From Neurospora tetraspora (lineage: Eukaryota; Ascomycota; Sordariomycetes; Sordariales; Sordariaceae), in the NCBI RefSeq assembly GCF_033439725.1, contig NW_026944383.1:1736001-1800000 (forward strand): 64,000 nt of DNA. The letters are read 5' to 3'. The notes beneath the pieces are model-generated. The model worked only from the letters and a program-made list of their open reading frames with translations. It did not search any database and was not told where the DNA came from. This document shows positions 46,502 through 59,200 of the stretch, one piece after another (the first letter of the stretch is position 1; each line of letters starts with the position of its first letter). Made by a program: the position numbers and the translations under genes.

Positions 46502-47230
46502 TATGCCCCCGGTTTATAACTCTAGAAACGAGGCTATCGCCGCCCAATTCGAATTTATCGAAGACCCTAGTCGTGTAATTCCCATTGCACAATATATTTA
46601 CTATAATAACCGCTAAACTAATATTATTACCCGTTTACGTAACTACTTTAACGAATATAAAGTATATCGCCTTTACGAAGTTCGCTAGCAAATTGAAAAT
46701 TGTAATAATATTTACTACTACGCGATCTAATTTAATAGCTTTTAGAAGAAGAAGATCGACTAGTACGTAATTAAAATAATACTATTAAATAAGCGCCCTT
46801 TCAACCTATTTGAAAGCTCCCCTATACGGGTTTTTCTATATTCTATCGTACTTATTTATACCCTTTCTAACGCTACTATTATAATTAATAAATAGTTTTC
46901 CCTCATTTGTAGGCAAATAAAGGCATAAATTATTAATTAATATATTTATACTACTTCTTATATTAATATTTACTTTAATAAGTCTAATAATTACGCTAAC
47001 CGTCGTATTATTAATATCTCCTTTATTCCCGCTAGCGGAACTATATTCTTCTAAATTAACCGCTATATTAAAGTAATCGAATATACTACTATAAACCTCG
47101 CCGGCATTATTTTAAACGTTTATAACGAAATAATTAATAACCTCGCTAAAATTAATAATTTTATTACCAATATATATACTTGTACCCGGCGTATAATATT
47201 CGAATTTACTTAAGACTAGTTTAGAACATC
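46502..47230 (+). pseudogene. hAT transposase relic
   Basis: From an ATG at 46502 one frame stays coherent for ~730 bp despite many TAA/TAG codons at positions expected from CAA, CAG or TGG. Readable fragments include MPPVYNSRNEAIAAQFEF, KRPFNLFESSPIRVFLYS, INISFIPASGTIFF and NLAGIILNVYNEIINNLAKI. These resemble the 'FxLFESPxFR', 'INxSFxTxxGxxFF' and 'N..NL..I' segments of DUF659/hAT transposases as I remember them. The conserved frame with stop substitutions indicates decay by point mutation (RIP) rather than indels. The family call agrees with the terminal structure of the surrounding element. Confidence 0.65.
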
Positions 47231-48756
47231 CTTTATAATACTAGACGATTTATATTCGTTATAATTATTAATAAAAGATTTAATTACTATTGAACCCTTT
47301 AAATTACTCGCCCAATAGACCGTAATTATCGTCAACTTCTTTTACACTTCTAAATTATAATTTACCCGCCTCTGCAAATTTATATTTATATATTATAGTA
47401 AACTCATTACTATTTTAACAAAATAAATTAAAGTTAATCCTTTTATTATTTCTTTTATACAATAAATTAATTAAATTAATATAATTACCTAATAAATGTT
47501 ATAATACCAATCTATATAATCGATCTAACGTATTGAAATAATATTATAAACTTTTACTCGATAAGCACACTTCAATAATAATTAATAGAATAAATTACCC
47601 TACGTTGCTACTAAAAGAAGATGAGGCGGGGACGAACCTATTTAATTTTAATCTATATTCGAAATTATTAAGAATATACAATATTAATATAGTTTCAATA
47701 CCCTCGCGAAATTTATAACGCCGGTTTATAAAGCCTAATTAATATTAAAAGCGGATAAATCTTACGTTAATTATATTATCTATCGTTAAATTACTATTTA
47801 TATTATTTAAGATTAAAATAAAATATCTCTCTAATAATATAACAATTGATATTAAAAAGAATTAATAAAGTTATATATATTATATAAAATCAAGTAATTA
47901 ACCCAATTAAATTAGTTAGGCTTCCTTTTATACCCTAAAATTATAGTTGAAAAATTGGCCGCCATTTACCCTCCTACTCCTAAAATTACTGGTACAATCT
48001 TAAATTCATTAAACAATATACCTATACGCTACCCAATATTATAAACAAATAGCTCCTAAATAACTTCCTATCTTTCAAAGTTCGTAAAAGTCTCTACGCC
48101 CTTAATCGAAATATTTAGACCTAATATAACCTCAATCCTAAAAAATAATAGAATATAATATTAAATAGCGGCTCTATTATTACTCCTCTCGCTATAAGGG
48201 TATTCAATACGTCCGCTAACAATATACTATATAAACGAGCCTTTTCTATTATAAATTTTCTAGAAAATCCCAAGCGCAACCGCCTTACCGCCAATAAAAT
48301 AAATATAATTACCTTCGTCTACATAAATAGCAAGAAACTTAAAAACCTTCACCAATCGTTTACCGGCCTTATTATACCCTAAAGAGACGAACTACTATTG
48401 CAAATCGAGGAACAGCTATAAAATTACATACAAGAAGGTAATTAAAATAATAGGAAAGAGGAAAAAGAAGCCAGAAAATAAGAGAGGAGGCTATTTAAAT
48501 AGGGGAAATAATTATTAATACACAGATTTACACCAGAAATGCCATAAATACAGTAATCAACGTAAACACCAGACCCAGCATTTATCACTAGATTAATTGA
48601 TTTGAGCTCGATTTCGTCGATTTTGCTAATTTGAGCCAATTTATATAGCTAGTCTGACCGTAAAAAACGATATTTCAGTCACGTGGTCTGAAAATATGGA
48701 AAGGAAGGCCATTTTTTCAGAAAGTTTCATGAAATTTAATTTCGAATCGACCCCTA

Positions 48757-48764
48757 GGTATCAC
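48757..48764. repeat. 8-bp target site duplication, right (GGTATCAC)
   Basis: Perfect copy of 46306-46313, immediately after the TCGACCCCTA terminus. Confidence 0.88.
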
Positions 48765-49690
48765 TGTATCACCCCGCTTTATCTTCTCCCGTCCTTCTTC
48801 AGCTTACTAACATACTTAGCTTCGAACATAACCATTTTATATACCCACCCCGTTCTACCACCACCCGTGTCCGAAGGATCATGAAAAACAAATTCCATAG
48901 AAACCAACCACACGTCTTCTGAGCCGCTAGGACCAACCATTATTACTGTACCAAGCCGGTGATTGACACTTTCAGGGGATCCGGGCTCTGGTTTCTGTAG
49001 TTCTGTAAATGGTTCCTTCAACAAGGGGGTAGATATACGTACGCCGTATATGAAAACACCCTCGGCAGCTCCACACCATTACAAATTGACTTTTTGGGGA
49101 AGTCCAGACCTTTTTCCTCTTTTTTTATTTTTTATTTTTTAACACAATTACAAATCCTCCGCAAATTCTGATCGATTCTGATTCATCGTACAATTTCCCC
49201 TTGCGTTTTGTTTTGACTTTGTTGTCCGCGTGATACTACCTGGGACATACCGTTCGTTGTATGCGAGAGCGAAATCGGCATGGAGGAAATTCTTGGGAGG
49301 AGTTAACGGATTTAAGCCTCATCTCCAGCTTCGACCTTCATCCTCCACCTTCTCAAGTAGTGAACGGGCCTGGTCTTCCCAACTTCCGTACATGAGAGTG
49401 AGTAAGTAAGTAGATAATATGATCAGCAAGCAAGTCAGCGGCGAGATGGGAGAACGAGAGAACAACGAAAAACGGAACTCCGTAGGCGAGGGAGGACAAC
49501 TCAACGCCTGCATATCTTAGCGCAGGTGCGAGGTGGTGCGTTTAGCCTTTAGACTACACATTGCGCTAGAGAGAGCTTGGTTAAGCGCGGAGTTATAGGA
49601 GGCTCGGGGAGGTGTTAGGGCCCGTTTGGTTCAACTAGTCTCAGACCTCAAACCTACTGGACCTCCGAAATGCGCCCGCCCGCCCTACCC
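48765..49690. other. normal-composition island between the hAT element and the RIP block
   Basis: About 0.9 kb that keeps CpA and normal GC, so it has escaped mutation. It contains a possible orphan exon (48779-49083, minus). It ends near 49619 in GGGCCCGTTTGGTT, after which composition collapses within ~100 bp. Confidence 0.6.
48779..49083 (-). pseudogene. possible orphan 3' exon of an unknown gene
   Basis: A minus-strand frame of ~100 codons is open from a stop near 49083 to a TGA/TAG-type end at 48779 and lacks a usable initiating ATG. Its conceptual protein looks natural (GVFIYGVRISTPLLKEPF, then LGTVIMVGPSGSEDVWLVSM and GWVYKMVMFEAKYVSKLKK) with ordinary amino-acid composition. I do not recognise a family. 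It could be the last exon of a gene whose 5' part lies to the right or was lost in the repeat block. It begins only ~15 bp from the hAT target duplication. Confidence 0.3.
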
Positions 49691-50897
49691 CCCTATACTA
49701 CCTACCAATTAACGGACGGGCATATTTTTCTACAGTAGTAGGTCTGAACTAACTTTAAACGTTTTAGCCGTTAATTAAAGTTATAATTCTAATTAGAGCG
49801 AAGTCTACTAAGTTGCAATATTTTATTCGCCCGATTCGATTTACTACTTATTTTAAGAATCGCCCCTTCCGGTTTTACCTAATAATTATTTAACGTTCGC
49901 GCCCAATTCGCCTAATTTTATATCCGAATTTTCTAAATTCTAAATTAATTTAATTACACTGGTATATTTGATACCCCGTACTATTTTAGACCCTATAATT
50001 TCTAATTTAACCCTTTACTTAATTCTATTTCCTCTATCGAATCTAACCCTTTACCTATTTCCGTCTCCTCTATCGAATCTGATTAATCCCGAATTTTAAA
50101 ATAGGTTGAATTCGGGTATTTATAATCCGGATTAATACTTCGCTCGTATTATTTAGGAACATTAGGCCCGCTTTAACTCTAAGAGGGAAATATTAAAGTA
50201 ATTTATTTATAATTAGGTAAAGGTAATTCGAAGCGATGATCGGTTATCTGGATCTTATATTAAGCAATTTGTTAAATCGTTACGAAATTAGGATATATAC
50301 GAAGTTTTCGATCGCTATAGTATTATAATATAGTTTTGCGACGAGGATTACTTATATAATATAGAGAATTTCTATTAGGAATTTACTTTTCTCTTTAAAT
50401 ACTTTAAATTATTTTCGTCTTTTATGAAATTTAACGCTTCCTCTATTTTAGGTAATAGTAGGCAATATAATATTAACAATTTATATAATACTAAATAGGT
50501 TATATTAATTATAAACGGGTACGTTACCGACTTATTAAAGTATACGCTTTAAATATACTTTCTCTTTTAGAGCTTAATAAAATATATTTATATATATTAA
50601 TTGTCCTATAAATTACGAATTCCTTATAATAATATTATTTCGCCTATAATATATATAATTTTTAAAAGTATTATAAATATCATCGCCCCTAAAAACTCTG
50701 ACTTCTTTTCGTAATTTATAGGTTTATATTTATATACTAACGGCGTAGCGAAGTATATCCATAATATATTAGTTATGTTTAGTATTTATATTTTATATAT
50801 TAAAATTATAATAATAATTAAAACCCTTATAAATATTAGAATAATCAATATTATTACCTTTTATATTATAATTTTAAATTTACGCTTTTAGGTTAAC

Positions 50898-51410
50898 TTT
50901 AAACGCGTCGTCTCTAATCCCGATGTTATTATCGTTTATAATAATTATAATTATTTAAATACTATTTAAAACTTTAATATTAGTCGGTAGGATATAATAT
51001 ATAATTTTACTCTTTATTTATTAATAAATAATCCTAATATATATAGCCCTTTCCGTCCCGATTAATTCCGACCTACTATTCTATTCTAAAAGAAATGGGT
51101 TATTCTAATACTCGCCTAAACGCTGTAAATGTTTTATCCCGCTTTCTATTCGTTAGTAACTAATAAATTATAATCCCTTTTTCCAATCTTCGGCTCATAG
51201 AACGGTCTACCCTATTATATTTTCTTTAAAATTTAACGATATTAGATACCGACGAATTTTATCCTCTAAACCCCCGCTATTAATAAAAACGAAGGTAAAT
51301 TCGCGGGTATTTATCACTTATATAATAGACTATTTCTCGGCCTTCTAAGTATAAATTAAGCGTAAGTTAATAATAAGCTTTTCCTTATCTATTGTAATTA
51401 AAAGATAATA
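50898..51410 (+). pseudogene. RIP-degraded repeat protein, perhaps DUF6589-like
   Basis: One plus-strand frame (codon starts at multiples of 3) remains coherent for >500 bp with stops at RIP-convertible codons. Legible segments are FKRVVSNPDVIIVYNNYNYL, TLYLLINNPNIYSPFRPD, SLFPIFGS and FAGIYHLYNRLFLGLLSIN, then KLFLIYCN*K. The 'IVYDNxNY' and 'LIYGDQKT'-like blocks recall DUF6589 proteins encoded by fungal repeats, allowing for C-to-T and G-to-A changes. The match is from memory and weak; the existence of a decayed protein-coding repeat is much surer than its family. Confidence 0.35.
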
Positions 51411-52759
51411 TCCTATATATATAAGATTATATTAATATAATTAAATATATAGAACGTATATAATTATAAATAATAGATAGTCTCCGTTCCTACATTCTTT
51501 TATATTAAAATAAACTTTATTAATTTGATTTTTCGATACTTTTAGCCTCTTATAAAATAGGATATATATAACTTTAGGAGGGCGAAAAAATAAAAGAGCG
51601 CAAAATTAAATTCTATTATAAATTATAGCTTCTTTATAATATATTTTATTCTAAAATTCTCGCCTTCCTTATACGAGATTTAATCGACGCTCAATTTCTA
51701 AATCCTACCATCCCTAGTCGGGAGAATATTGAAAATATATTTTCGGCCGCTATTTAAATTAACGGACCCTTTTATTTATTTATATAATTAAATTATATTT
51801 ATAATAAAATATTTACTTAGTAAGAATATACTAGCAAATATATAAAGGGTAACGGAATTAACGTTAATATCTAATTCTATAGCGTATACTAGTACTTCTA
51901 TATTATCTATATATTAATTAATCTCATTTGCGCTGTTTAACTTGGTAATTATAATATACTCCGGTAAATTATTAATTATTTATTACTCTTCTTCTATAAT
52001 AAAAAAGCTATAAATTATAAGCCCAAAATACTATATTTTTCGTAGCTCCTCCAATTAGAAATCACCGATAGCGAATTATCCGAAGCTATTCCAAAATTTA
52101 ATTTAGTAAAGTATATTATAACCGGTAGCGAATAGAAAGAGATCGACTTGACGATAGAGTATATTAATTGCTCGTTTACCATCGATATTAAATATAATAA
52201 GAATTCTATACATAACGTAAAATCTATTTTTATAAACTATTAATTATTAGACCCTTTACCGCAGCTATTTATATTATTATTAGTCTTATACACGCTAATT
52301 ATCTATGTAGTCCACCTAGTAAGTATGCGGTGCTACCTTCATTCTTAATCGGTAGGAAAAACCGTACCGTAGCTAATTAAAAACCCTCCGCTATTCTATC
52401 ACAACGGCGCCGTATTAGCGCTGTGCCTTCGCTATTTATCTTCTACTCGGTATAATTTCACCGTTATTCCCGAAGTATAATCTTTAATTCCGGTACGCGG
52501 TCCCTCCGGCCTCGCCCCCGTCCTATTTTCTTTTTATTCTTTCTATTAAATTTAATTAATTATTAACCGTATCGTTATTCTTCTACCTCTCTCTACCCTC
52601 CCCTTTTATTTTATTTTTTATAATAAATATATTATAACGACTTACCCTCCAATTAATAAAATAATCTTTCCCTTACTCCTTTCCTTCCTTCCTTTTCTTC
52701 CCTCTTATATTCCTTATCCTACTTACCTTCCAATTTACCATTCCTACCCCGATATTATA

Positions 52760-53815
52760 CCGCCTATATTTCTTTCTCGGCTCTAACCCAGCGCTATTAT
52801 AACTCCTTTTAATAAAATTTAAATTAAAGCCCTAAATAAATTTAATAAACCTAATATTAATAAACCAGCTAAAAATTTTAAAGACCCTAAAAACTCTAAA
52901 ACCGCTATTCCTACCGCTATATCTCTTAATATTCTCCGTCGCGTATTTAAAAAAATTACTAAAACCCTTCACTGATAATTTTAGAATAAATAAAAAGCGA
53001 AAAAACAAGATAAGAATATTACCTTTATAGCCTATTATCGGGTCCCCAGTAACAATATCTAATATATTTTATATATCCGCAATTTATAGCGCATAATCCT
53101 TTACGTCGTTCTTTTCTATAAATACTTTTATAGTAGCTTCGATAATACCTATTATTTTTCGAATTTTTATAAACTTTTCCCTTACTCCTCTTTATTATTA
53201 TAATTAACTTTTAAACTAATTAAAATTAAAAGCCTTTACTACAAATATAAAGTAAATAAAAAACCCGAAAAATATTTAAAAGAATACCGTCTCGAACCCG
53301 GCTATAATTTCGTCTAAACTATTAAAACTTTTTACAATACCAACTTCGACCCTAAATTTCCTAAATATTAAACCCTTATTAATAATTTATAAATTACTTC
53401 TATTATTTAAAACGTAATTATTACCTTCTAAAATAATAATAATAAATTTAGTAATAATAATAACGCCTCCGTTATAATCTTATCTTCCGATATTTACTCC
53501 TTTCTTAAAAAGAAGAAGATAAATAATAATAGCGCTACCTCCGGTAATATTTCGGACTTTATTACTATTCGTTATAATATTACTTTACTATATATTTCCG
53601 CCAATAAAATTAATAAAACCCTTAAAGCCGTCCTCAGTAAAATCGATAGCTTTATTTTAATTATTGAGGATTATATTAACGACGTAGCGGATTATATTAA
53701 TTTTATTAAGGAGGGTATTACTACTATTCGCAGTATTATAATTAATTTCGAAACTCTCTCTAATCGTATAAATACCCTATATAATTTCTATTTCGATTTC
53801 TTTATTAATATTTAA
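52760..53815 (+). pseudogene. unidentified RIP-degraded plus-strand coding relic
   Basis: A frame ending at TAA 53813-53815 is coherent for about 1 kb, with stops mostly at TAA/TAG. Near its end it reads KTLKAVLSKIDSFILIIED, then YINFIKEG and NFETLSNRINTLYNFYFDFF, an alternating helical pattern like a coiled coil. Further upstream is a Pro/Lys/Asn-rich stretch. No family is recognised. It may be part of the same element as the relic at 50.9-51.4 kb, which lies on the same strand. Confidence 0.3.
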
Positions 53816-55189
53816 TTAGGTCGCTAATATCGAAGCTATTATCTACATTACTTATTTTAAAATCTTTAAATTGTTATTTAATAACTATACTTTCAATTTT
53901 ACCCTAACTACTAGAAGCAAGTATATTAGGAATAAAAGTTTACCAAAACGGATTAATTTCAATAATAATATTATCGAAAATAATAATATTAAAATGAAAG
54001 TCGATTATAAATTTAAAAAATAATTACAAAAACGACCCTAACCTCGAATTAAACTCTTACAACGCTTATAACGGCCCCATTCCTAAATAATTAATAAATA
54101 ATATTCGCTCCCTCCATATTAACAACTTAATTTCATTTTAATTTCGTAATACTCTTTAATTATAATTATTATTTAATCTTTGATAATCGGAATTAATTTT
54201 AATCAGTAATCTATTAACGTTTTTTTAATATTATATCGGCGCTTTTATTAAAGTTTTTCATATCTAGGTAATTAATTTAAAAGTATTATAAACATACTCC
54301 CGCGCCCTAAAATTAAAAATTAATCTAAATTCCCTAATAATTCCTCCGCTTTTTTTATTTATTTTATTTTTACTACTAATTTATATTCCTATAATCGACC
54401 TAAACGTAAAGCCTAACGAAGAATCTACTCCGTTCCTTCTACAGTTTTAAATTCATTATAAAATTATTCAATATTTTACGGCCAAATTAAGTTTTCCTAT
54501 AATTATATATTTTCCATTTCCTTATATTGTAATATAATATATTCGAACGTCTCCTTAATTAATTTATACTAGTAATAAAATATTATTATTTCTAATACTC
54601 TTCTTTCGATAAAAATACCTATAAATTTATTTTACTCGTCTTAATTCATATTAGGAATAAGTTTATAATTTTCGAAAAATAATATAATAATAATTTCTAG
54701 TTTATCATAAATTAAATATAATCTTATAATATAATTTTATCAAATTACATACATACCTTTATAATATTTAATTTCCTCCTTTTCCTTATTACTTCAATTA
54801 TTTTAATATATTATTTCGCAACCTACTCTTTCCAAATTACATTTTTTAATTATTTTTCTTTCTTACCCAGCGTAAATTCTCTTGCCTCTCCTTACAATAC
54901 TAAAATATCTTCGTTCGGAGCCTATTTCTTAACCTACTTAATTTTTACCTAACTATTAACCGGAAATAATTATAATTATTTACCTTTCCTTCCACTTCAT
55001 AATTCCCTTACTATTTAAATTAACGTCCTTTTAATAAAGGCCGCTACTAGTACGCAGGTAAACCAGTCTTTAAACGCTTTAACCTTCTTATTAAAATAGA
55101 AATCAAAGGGTAATTAAAAAGTTTCTATTTTAATATTAAACGTAAATACTACTTTATAAACTTTAAACACTATTTTAAAATAATTAATT

Positions 55190-56200
55190 TAAATCGTTAT
55201 AAAACTTTTCGCGAAACCGCGTAATTCCTTGAGCAACTCCATTAATATATAGTACGCTAACGCTCCATAAATTATTACTATACGAAATACCTTTATATAT
55301 ATGTCCTTCATTCGGACGAAATTATAATTCTATATCTTCGTTATAATACATATAAATACGAAAATTTATATTAATATTTTTTTCTTTATTACTTAAAAGT
55401 ATATTCAGTAAATTAATTTGCAATCTAACTATGTTTTCAGGAATTATACTAATTCTGTAGGGGCTAATTAACACCCTTTGAAATTAATAATTTCGGTCCA
55501 TAATTATTAAATTTTAATAAAATGAATAAATTCCGATTTATTAATTTTAAATTCTATTTTATATTCCTTTACCTAATTATAGTAAATTTATTAAATTTCT
55601 TTTAATTTATTATAATTTTCTTTTATCAATTTCGAAAAAGCTAAAATATTAATATTATTTACAAATCGTATTATTACTATCCCCCTCAATTCCTTTAATA
55701 CCTTATATAAAATAATGATAAAAATTAGAAAAGAGATAGGCGAAGGGGGGGAATTTTATAATATTCTTACAAGTATTTAAAATTCCCAAAATAATTTCCC
55801 ATCGAAAAATGAACTTCTTCTCTAATTCATTAAAGAATTTTCGACCTAATAGAATAATTAGTATAGAAGCTCCCTTTTTTTATAAAATATAGAAGAATTA
55901 CCTATAATTAACCTAATTAAACGCCCCTTTAAAATTTAAGAATAATAACAACGTTACCACCCCTAATTCTTATATTATATATACCGTTTCTGTTACTACT
56001 TTAATTACGAATTTTATCGATTTCCCCTTCCTATTCCCTATTTAGCCCTTTAATAAAATTTATATTCTTCTATTATAAAAGCAAACCGTTTTATTATTAT
56101 CGCTTCTAATATTTTTCCTACGTAATTTAAAAATATAATAGGGCGCTATACTCCCGCTATTTTCCTTTATACCGCCGTCTTTCTAAACCTTTTTAATACT
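55190..56200 (-). mobile_element. LINE (non-LTR) retrotransposon reverse transcriptase relic, RIP-mutated
   Basis: On the minus strand one frame (first codon bases at multiples of 3) can be followed for ~950 bp. At ~56150 it reads RPIIFLNYVGKILEAIII, then KRFAFIIEEY, matching the 'RPIxLLNxxGKxLExxIxxRL' block of LINE reverse transcriptases. At ~55745-55650 it reads SPPSPISFLIF, then RFVNNINILAFSK, corresponding to the PQGSP...ILF motif and the FVDD (YADD-type) catalytic box, with the Asp codons turned to Asn as G-to-A RIP predicts. At ~55278 VIIYGALAYYI resembles the post-RT segment. The full element probably spans roughly 54-59 kb, but ends were not found. Tad-clade membership is likely for Neurospora but unproven. 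Confidence 0.72.
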
Positions 56201-59200
56201 ATTACTTTTATATAATATTATTATATTAGGAACGAACCGAAGGTAAAGCTCCTAATAGGAATCATAACTAATATTTCCGCTAGCCGTTGCCTATATACTT
56301 TAAATAATTTATTAAAGAATTAATTACTTCTTAAAACTTTATTAGAATTTATATAGCGTAATTTTTTATTATATCATTTATACTAATTTTATAATTCATT
56401 AACAATTCGGTCCTTCGTTTCCTTTTCTAATCTAGTAAATGATTTATTAGTATTTCTACCCCCGGGAAGAATCTTTCCGCTAAAATTTCCGCCTTATTTT
56501 TATAATCCCGTTTTTCCTTTATATTTCTTTTTCAATATAGTATTAGAATTTTAAGGGGGTTAGAAAGTAAATAACTTTATATTCTACCTTACTATTTAAA
56601 CCTCTAAAATTGATTCAAATTTTTTAATATATCTTTTACAAAGGTATATTACTATTTATTTACGCAAATTAAATAATTTCTATTTATTTCTATTTCGCTT
56701 CTTCTAATTTTCGCTTTCTTATTAGTATCTTCCTCTTTTTTTAAACTTTCATTATTTATTTTACGTATTTAATAACCTCCTTTACACTTAAATCTTACTA
56801 ATTAATACGCTTACCCCTTCCCCTTTTCTATTTCAGGATTGCTTTGTCGGTAACTTTAATTAATTCCTCTATTAATTGGTCGGTTACAATTTCTAATTCA
56901 GCGATCGTAATGATTGCCAATAGGATGATAATATATTTTTTTAATAAATTCTTTAACCTTTTTAATATTTATAAATATTTAGCTATAGCCTTTTATAATA
57001 TCCTCTAGCTCTTTAATAATTTCAATATAAATTAGAATCGATTAAATTTAATAATCCAATTTAATAAAGACTTCGTCCTTTACTATCTAATACATAATAT
57101 ATAATATTTCCATTATTTAAATATAATCGATAATACTATTAAATTCCTATTATATTTCGTTCTTCAATTATATCGGTTTACTTCGTAGCATTATTAATAC
57201 GAATCAATAATTCGTCGTTAATAAAAAGAAGATATAATTACTCCTATTCGTCCTTTTATAAATATCCTATATTAAATAATAGAAATTTATATCCCTTATT
57301 ATAATATTTGTTCCTTTTACTTTTAATACGATTCCTTTAAAGGGGGTATATTATTCGTATTCAAAACCCGAATTTTAAATCAATAAATAAACTAATTATA
57401 CCCTTACTTCATTTTCCCCTTCTCCAATTCTTACTATTATCCAATCCTTTCCCTATTTATAATCCTATTAATCGATTATAAAGCATTTACTTACATATAA
57501 CGCCGCACGTCCTTAATTAGTACTATCTAATACCTAATAATAAGAAATTTTAATATTAGGAATATTACTTACAGCTATACTTCGGCTTAATTCTGAAAAT
57601 ATTATAATATTATACTGGTCTTCTATTTTTAATACAATTTTTATTCTATTATATAATTTTATTATATTCTAATATAAAATCCTTGAATTTATATAATCAA
57701 TATTTAAATAGTATTCTTCTAATATAATTAAAAGTTCGACCTAATAACAATATTTAATATTTTGAAGATTCTCTTTTAATATTTAACTCTAATTATATTT
57801 AATTTAACGTAGAACTCTTTCTATACTTTTATATAAGGGCTGCTTTTTTTATTAACTATTATTTATTACTATTCGGACTCTAAAATTTTCAATCGTTTAT
57901 ACCCGGGATTTCTAAATTACTATTTTTATTAACGGATATAAATTATAACCGAATAAATATTATAAGAGGATTATCCCTTTCGGGTCTTTATATTATTATA
58001 ATTTATATTTATTAGAAAGATTACTACTATATAACTTCATTAGCCGGTTAAATAGCTTTAAACTAATTAGGGGCCAGCATTCTATCGATTATAATTAATT
58101 TTACCTATTAAATAAATACTTATAAACGTTTTATAAATATTATAAAAGAACGACCGAACGCCGCTTTTATAAGCGAATAATTACAAAAAAATATATAGTA
58201 TCTTTTTTAATTATAAAAAGAATCATTTATAAAATTAGGTTATTAATTAAAAAGGTAATTAATTTCTATATCCTTTATTATTTTACTTAAATATTTCTTT
58301 TCGATATAGCGGGGGTATTATACATTTTTTCCTTAGGATAATAATTACATAAATAATTAAATTCTTAATAATTATAATATTATTAAAGGATTATATTACG
58401 TTCAAAGGATTTATAATAGAGTATATTACTTATTTAAAAGAGGGAATCCCTAATAAAACGAACCCTATTATTTAGAATACTAACTTTTAAAAAGAAAAAA
58501 CCCTTCTTACTTCTATACTTCTTCCGGAATACTTTCGCTCTAATAATTTTAATTTTATTCGCTTCAGATATTTCCCTAATTAATTTCTCTAATTCAAAAT
58601 TATCAATAAAAACCTATAATACGCCCCGAACTATTATTAAAATCATAGGGAATATAATTATTATATCCTTATAGAAAATATATATTACTTAAATTCAATT
58701 TTTCAAATACTATTTCTTCCCTTCCTTTCCGAATATAATAATATAATTTCTATTAACATATAATTTCGTAATGATTTTAACATTAATTTTTAAATACTCC
58801 TAATTAATTACTTATACGATATTATTTGTTATACGCTTCTCTTATTCTATAGAAAGCAATATATCGTTTAATTTAATTATTAAATATTATTCGGCTTAAA
58901 AGGGGATAAAGGTTTGAATATTTATTAAAATAAAGTAGGATTTCTTCGGGCCCGTCGGTTAAATATTAAAATCCGCGACTATAATAACTTAAGTTTTCGG
59001 AGGGGTTGCTTACTTCTTTATAATATCGGTGACTATTTTCTTTAATTCTTTCATATCGTTTTTAAATTATTTAATAATAATATCGCAAAATTAAAGTATT
59101 TAACCTTACGTACATAAAATATCCTTAATAATATTAAAAAATCTTTCTACCTACACTACATAAGCGTTAAGCAGGCTATTAATATTAGGGAAATTTATAA

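Larger units (their letters stand above)
46314..48756 (+). mobile_element. hAT-superfamily DNA transposon, RIP-mutated
   Basis: A 2443-bp element bounded by perfect 8-bp direct repeats GGTATCAC. Left end TAGGGATCGA and the reverse complement of the right end TAGGGGTCGA match at 9 of 10 positions. Subterminal blocks (TTTCTGAAAAAATGG on the left, CCATTTTTTCAGAAAG on the right) are also inverted copies. The 8-bp duplication and TAGGG ends are hallmarks of hAT elements (compare Ac). The interior, ~46550-48430, is AT-rich with CpA/TpG largely turned into TpA. The outer ~200-300 bp at each end keep normal CpA content. A TCCTCCC array follows the left terminus. The element is clearly inactive. Confidence 0.88.
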
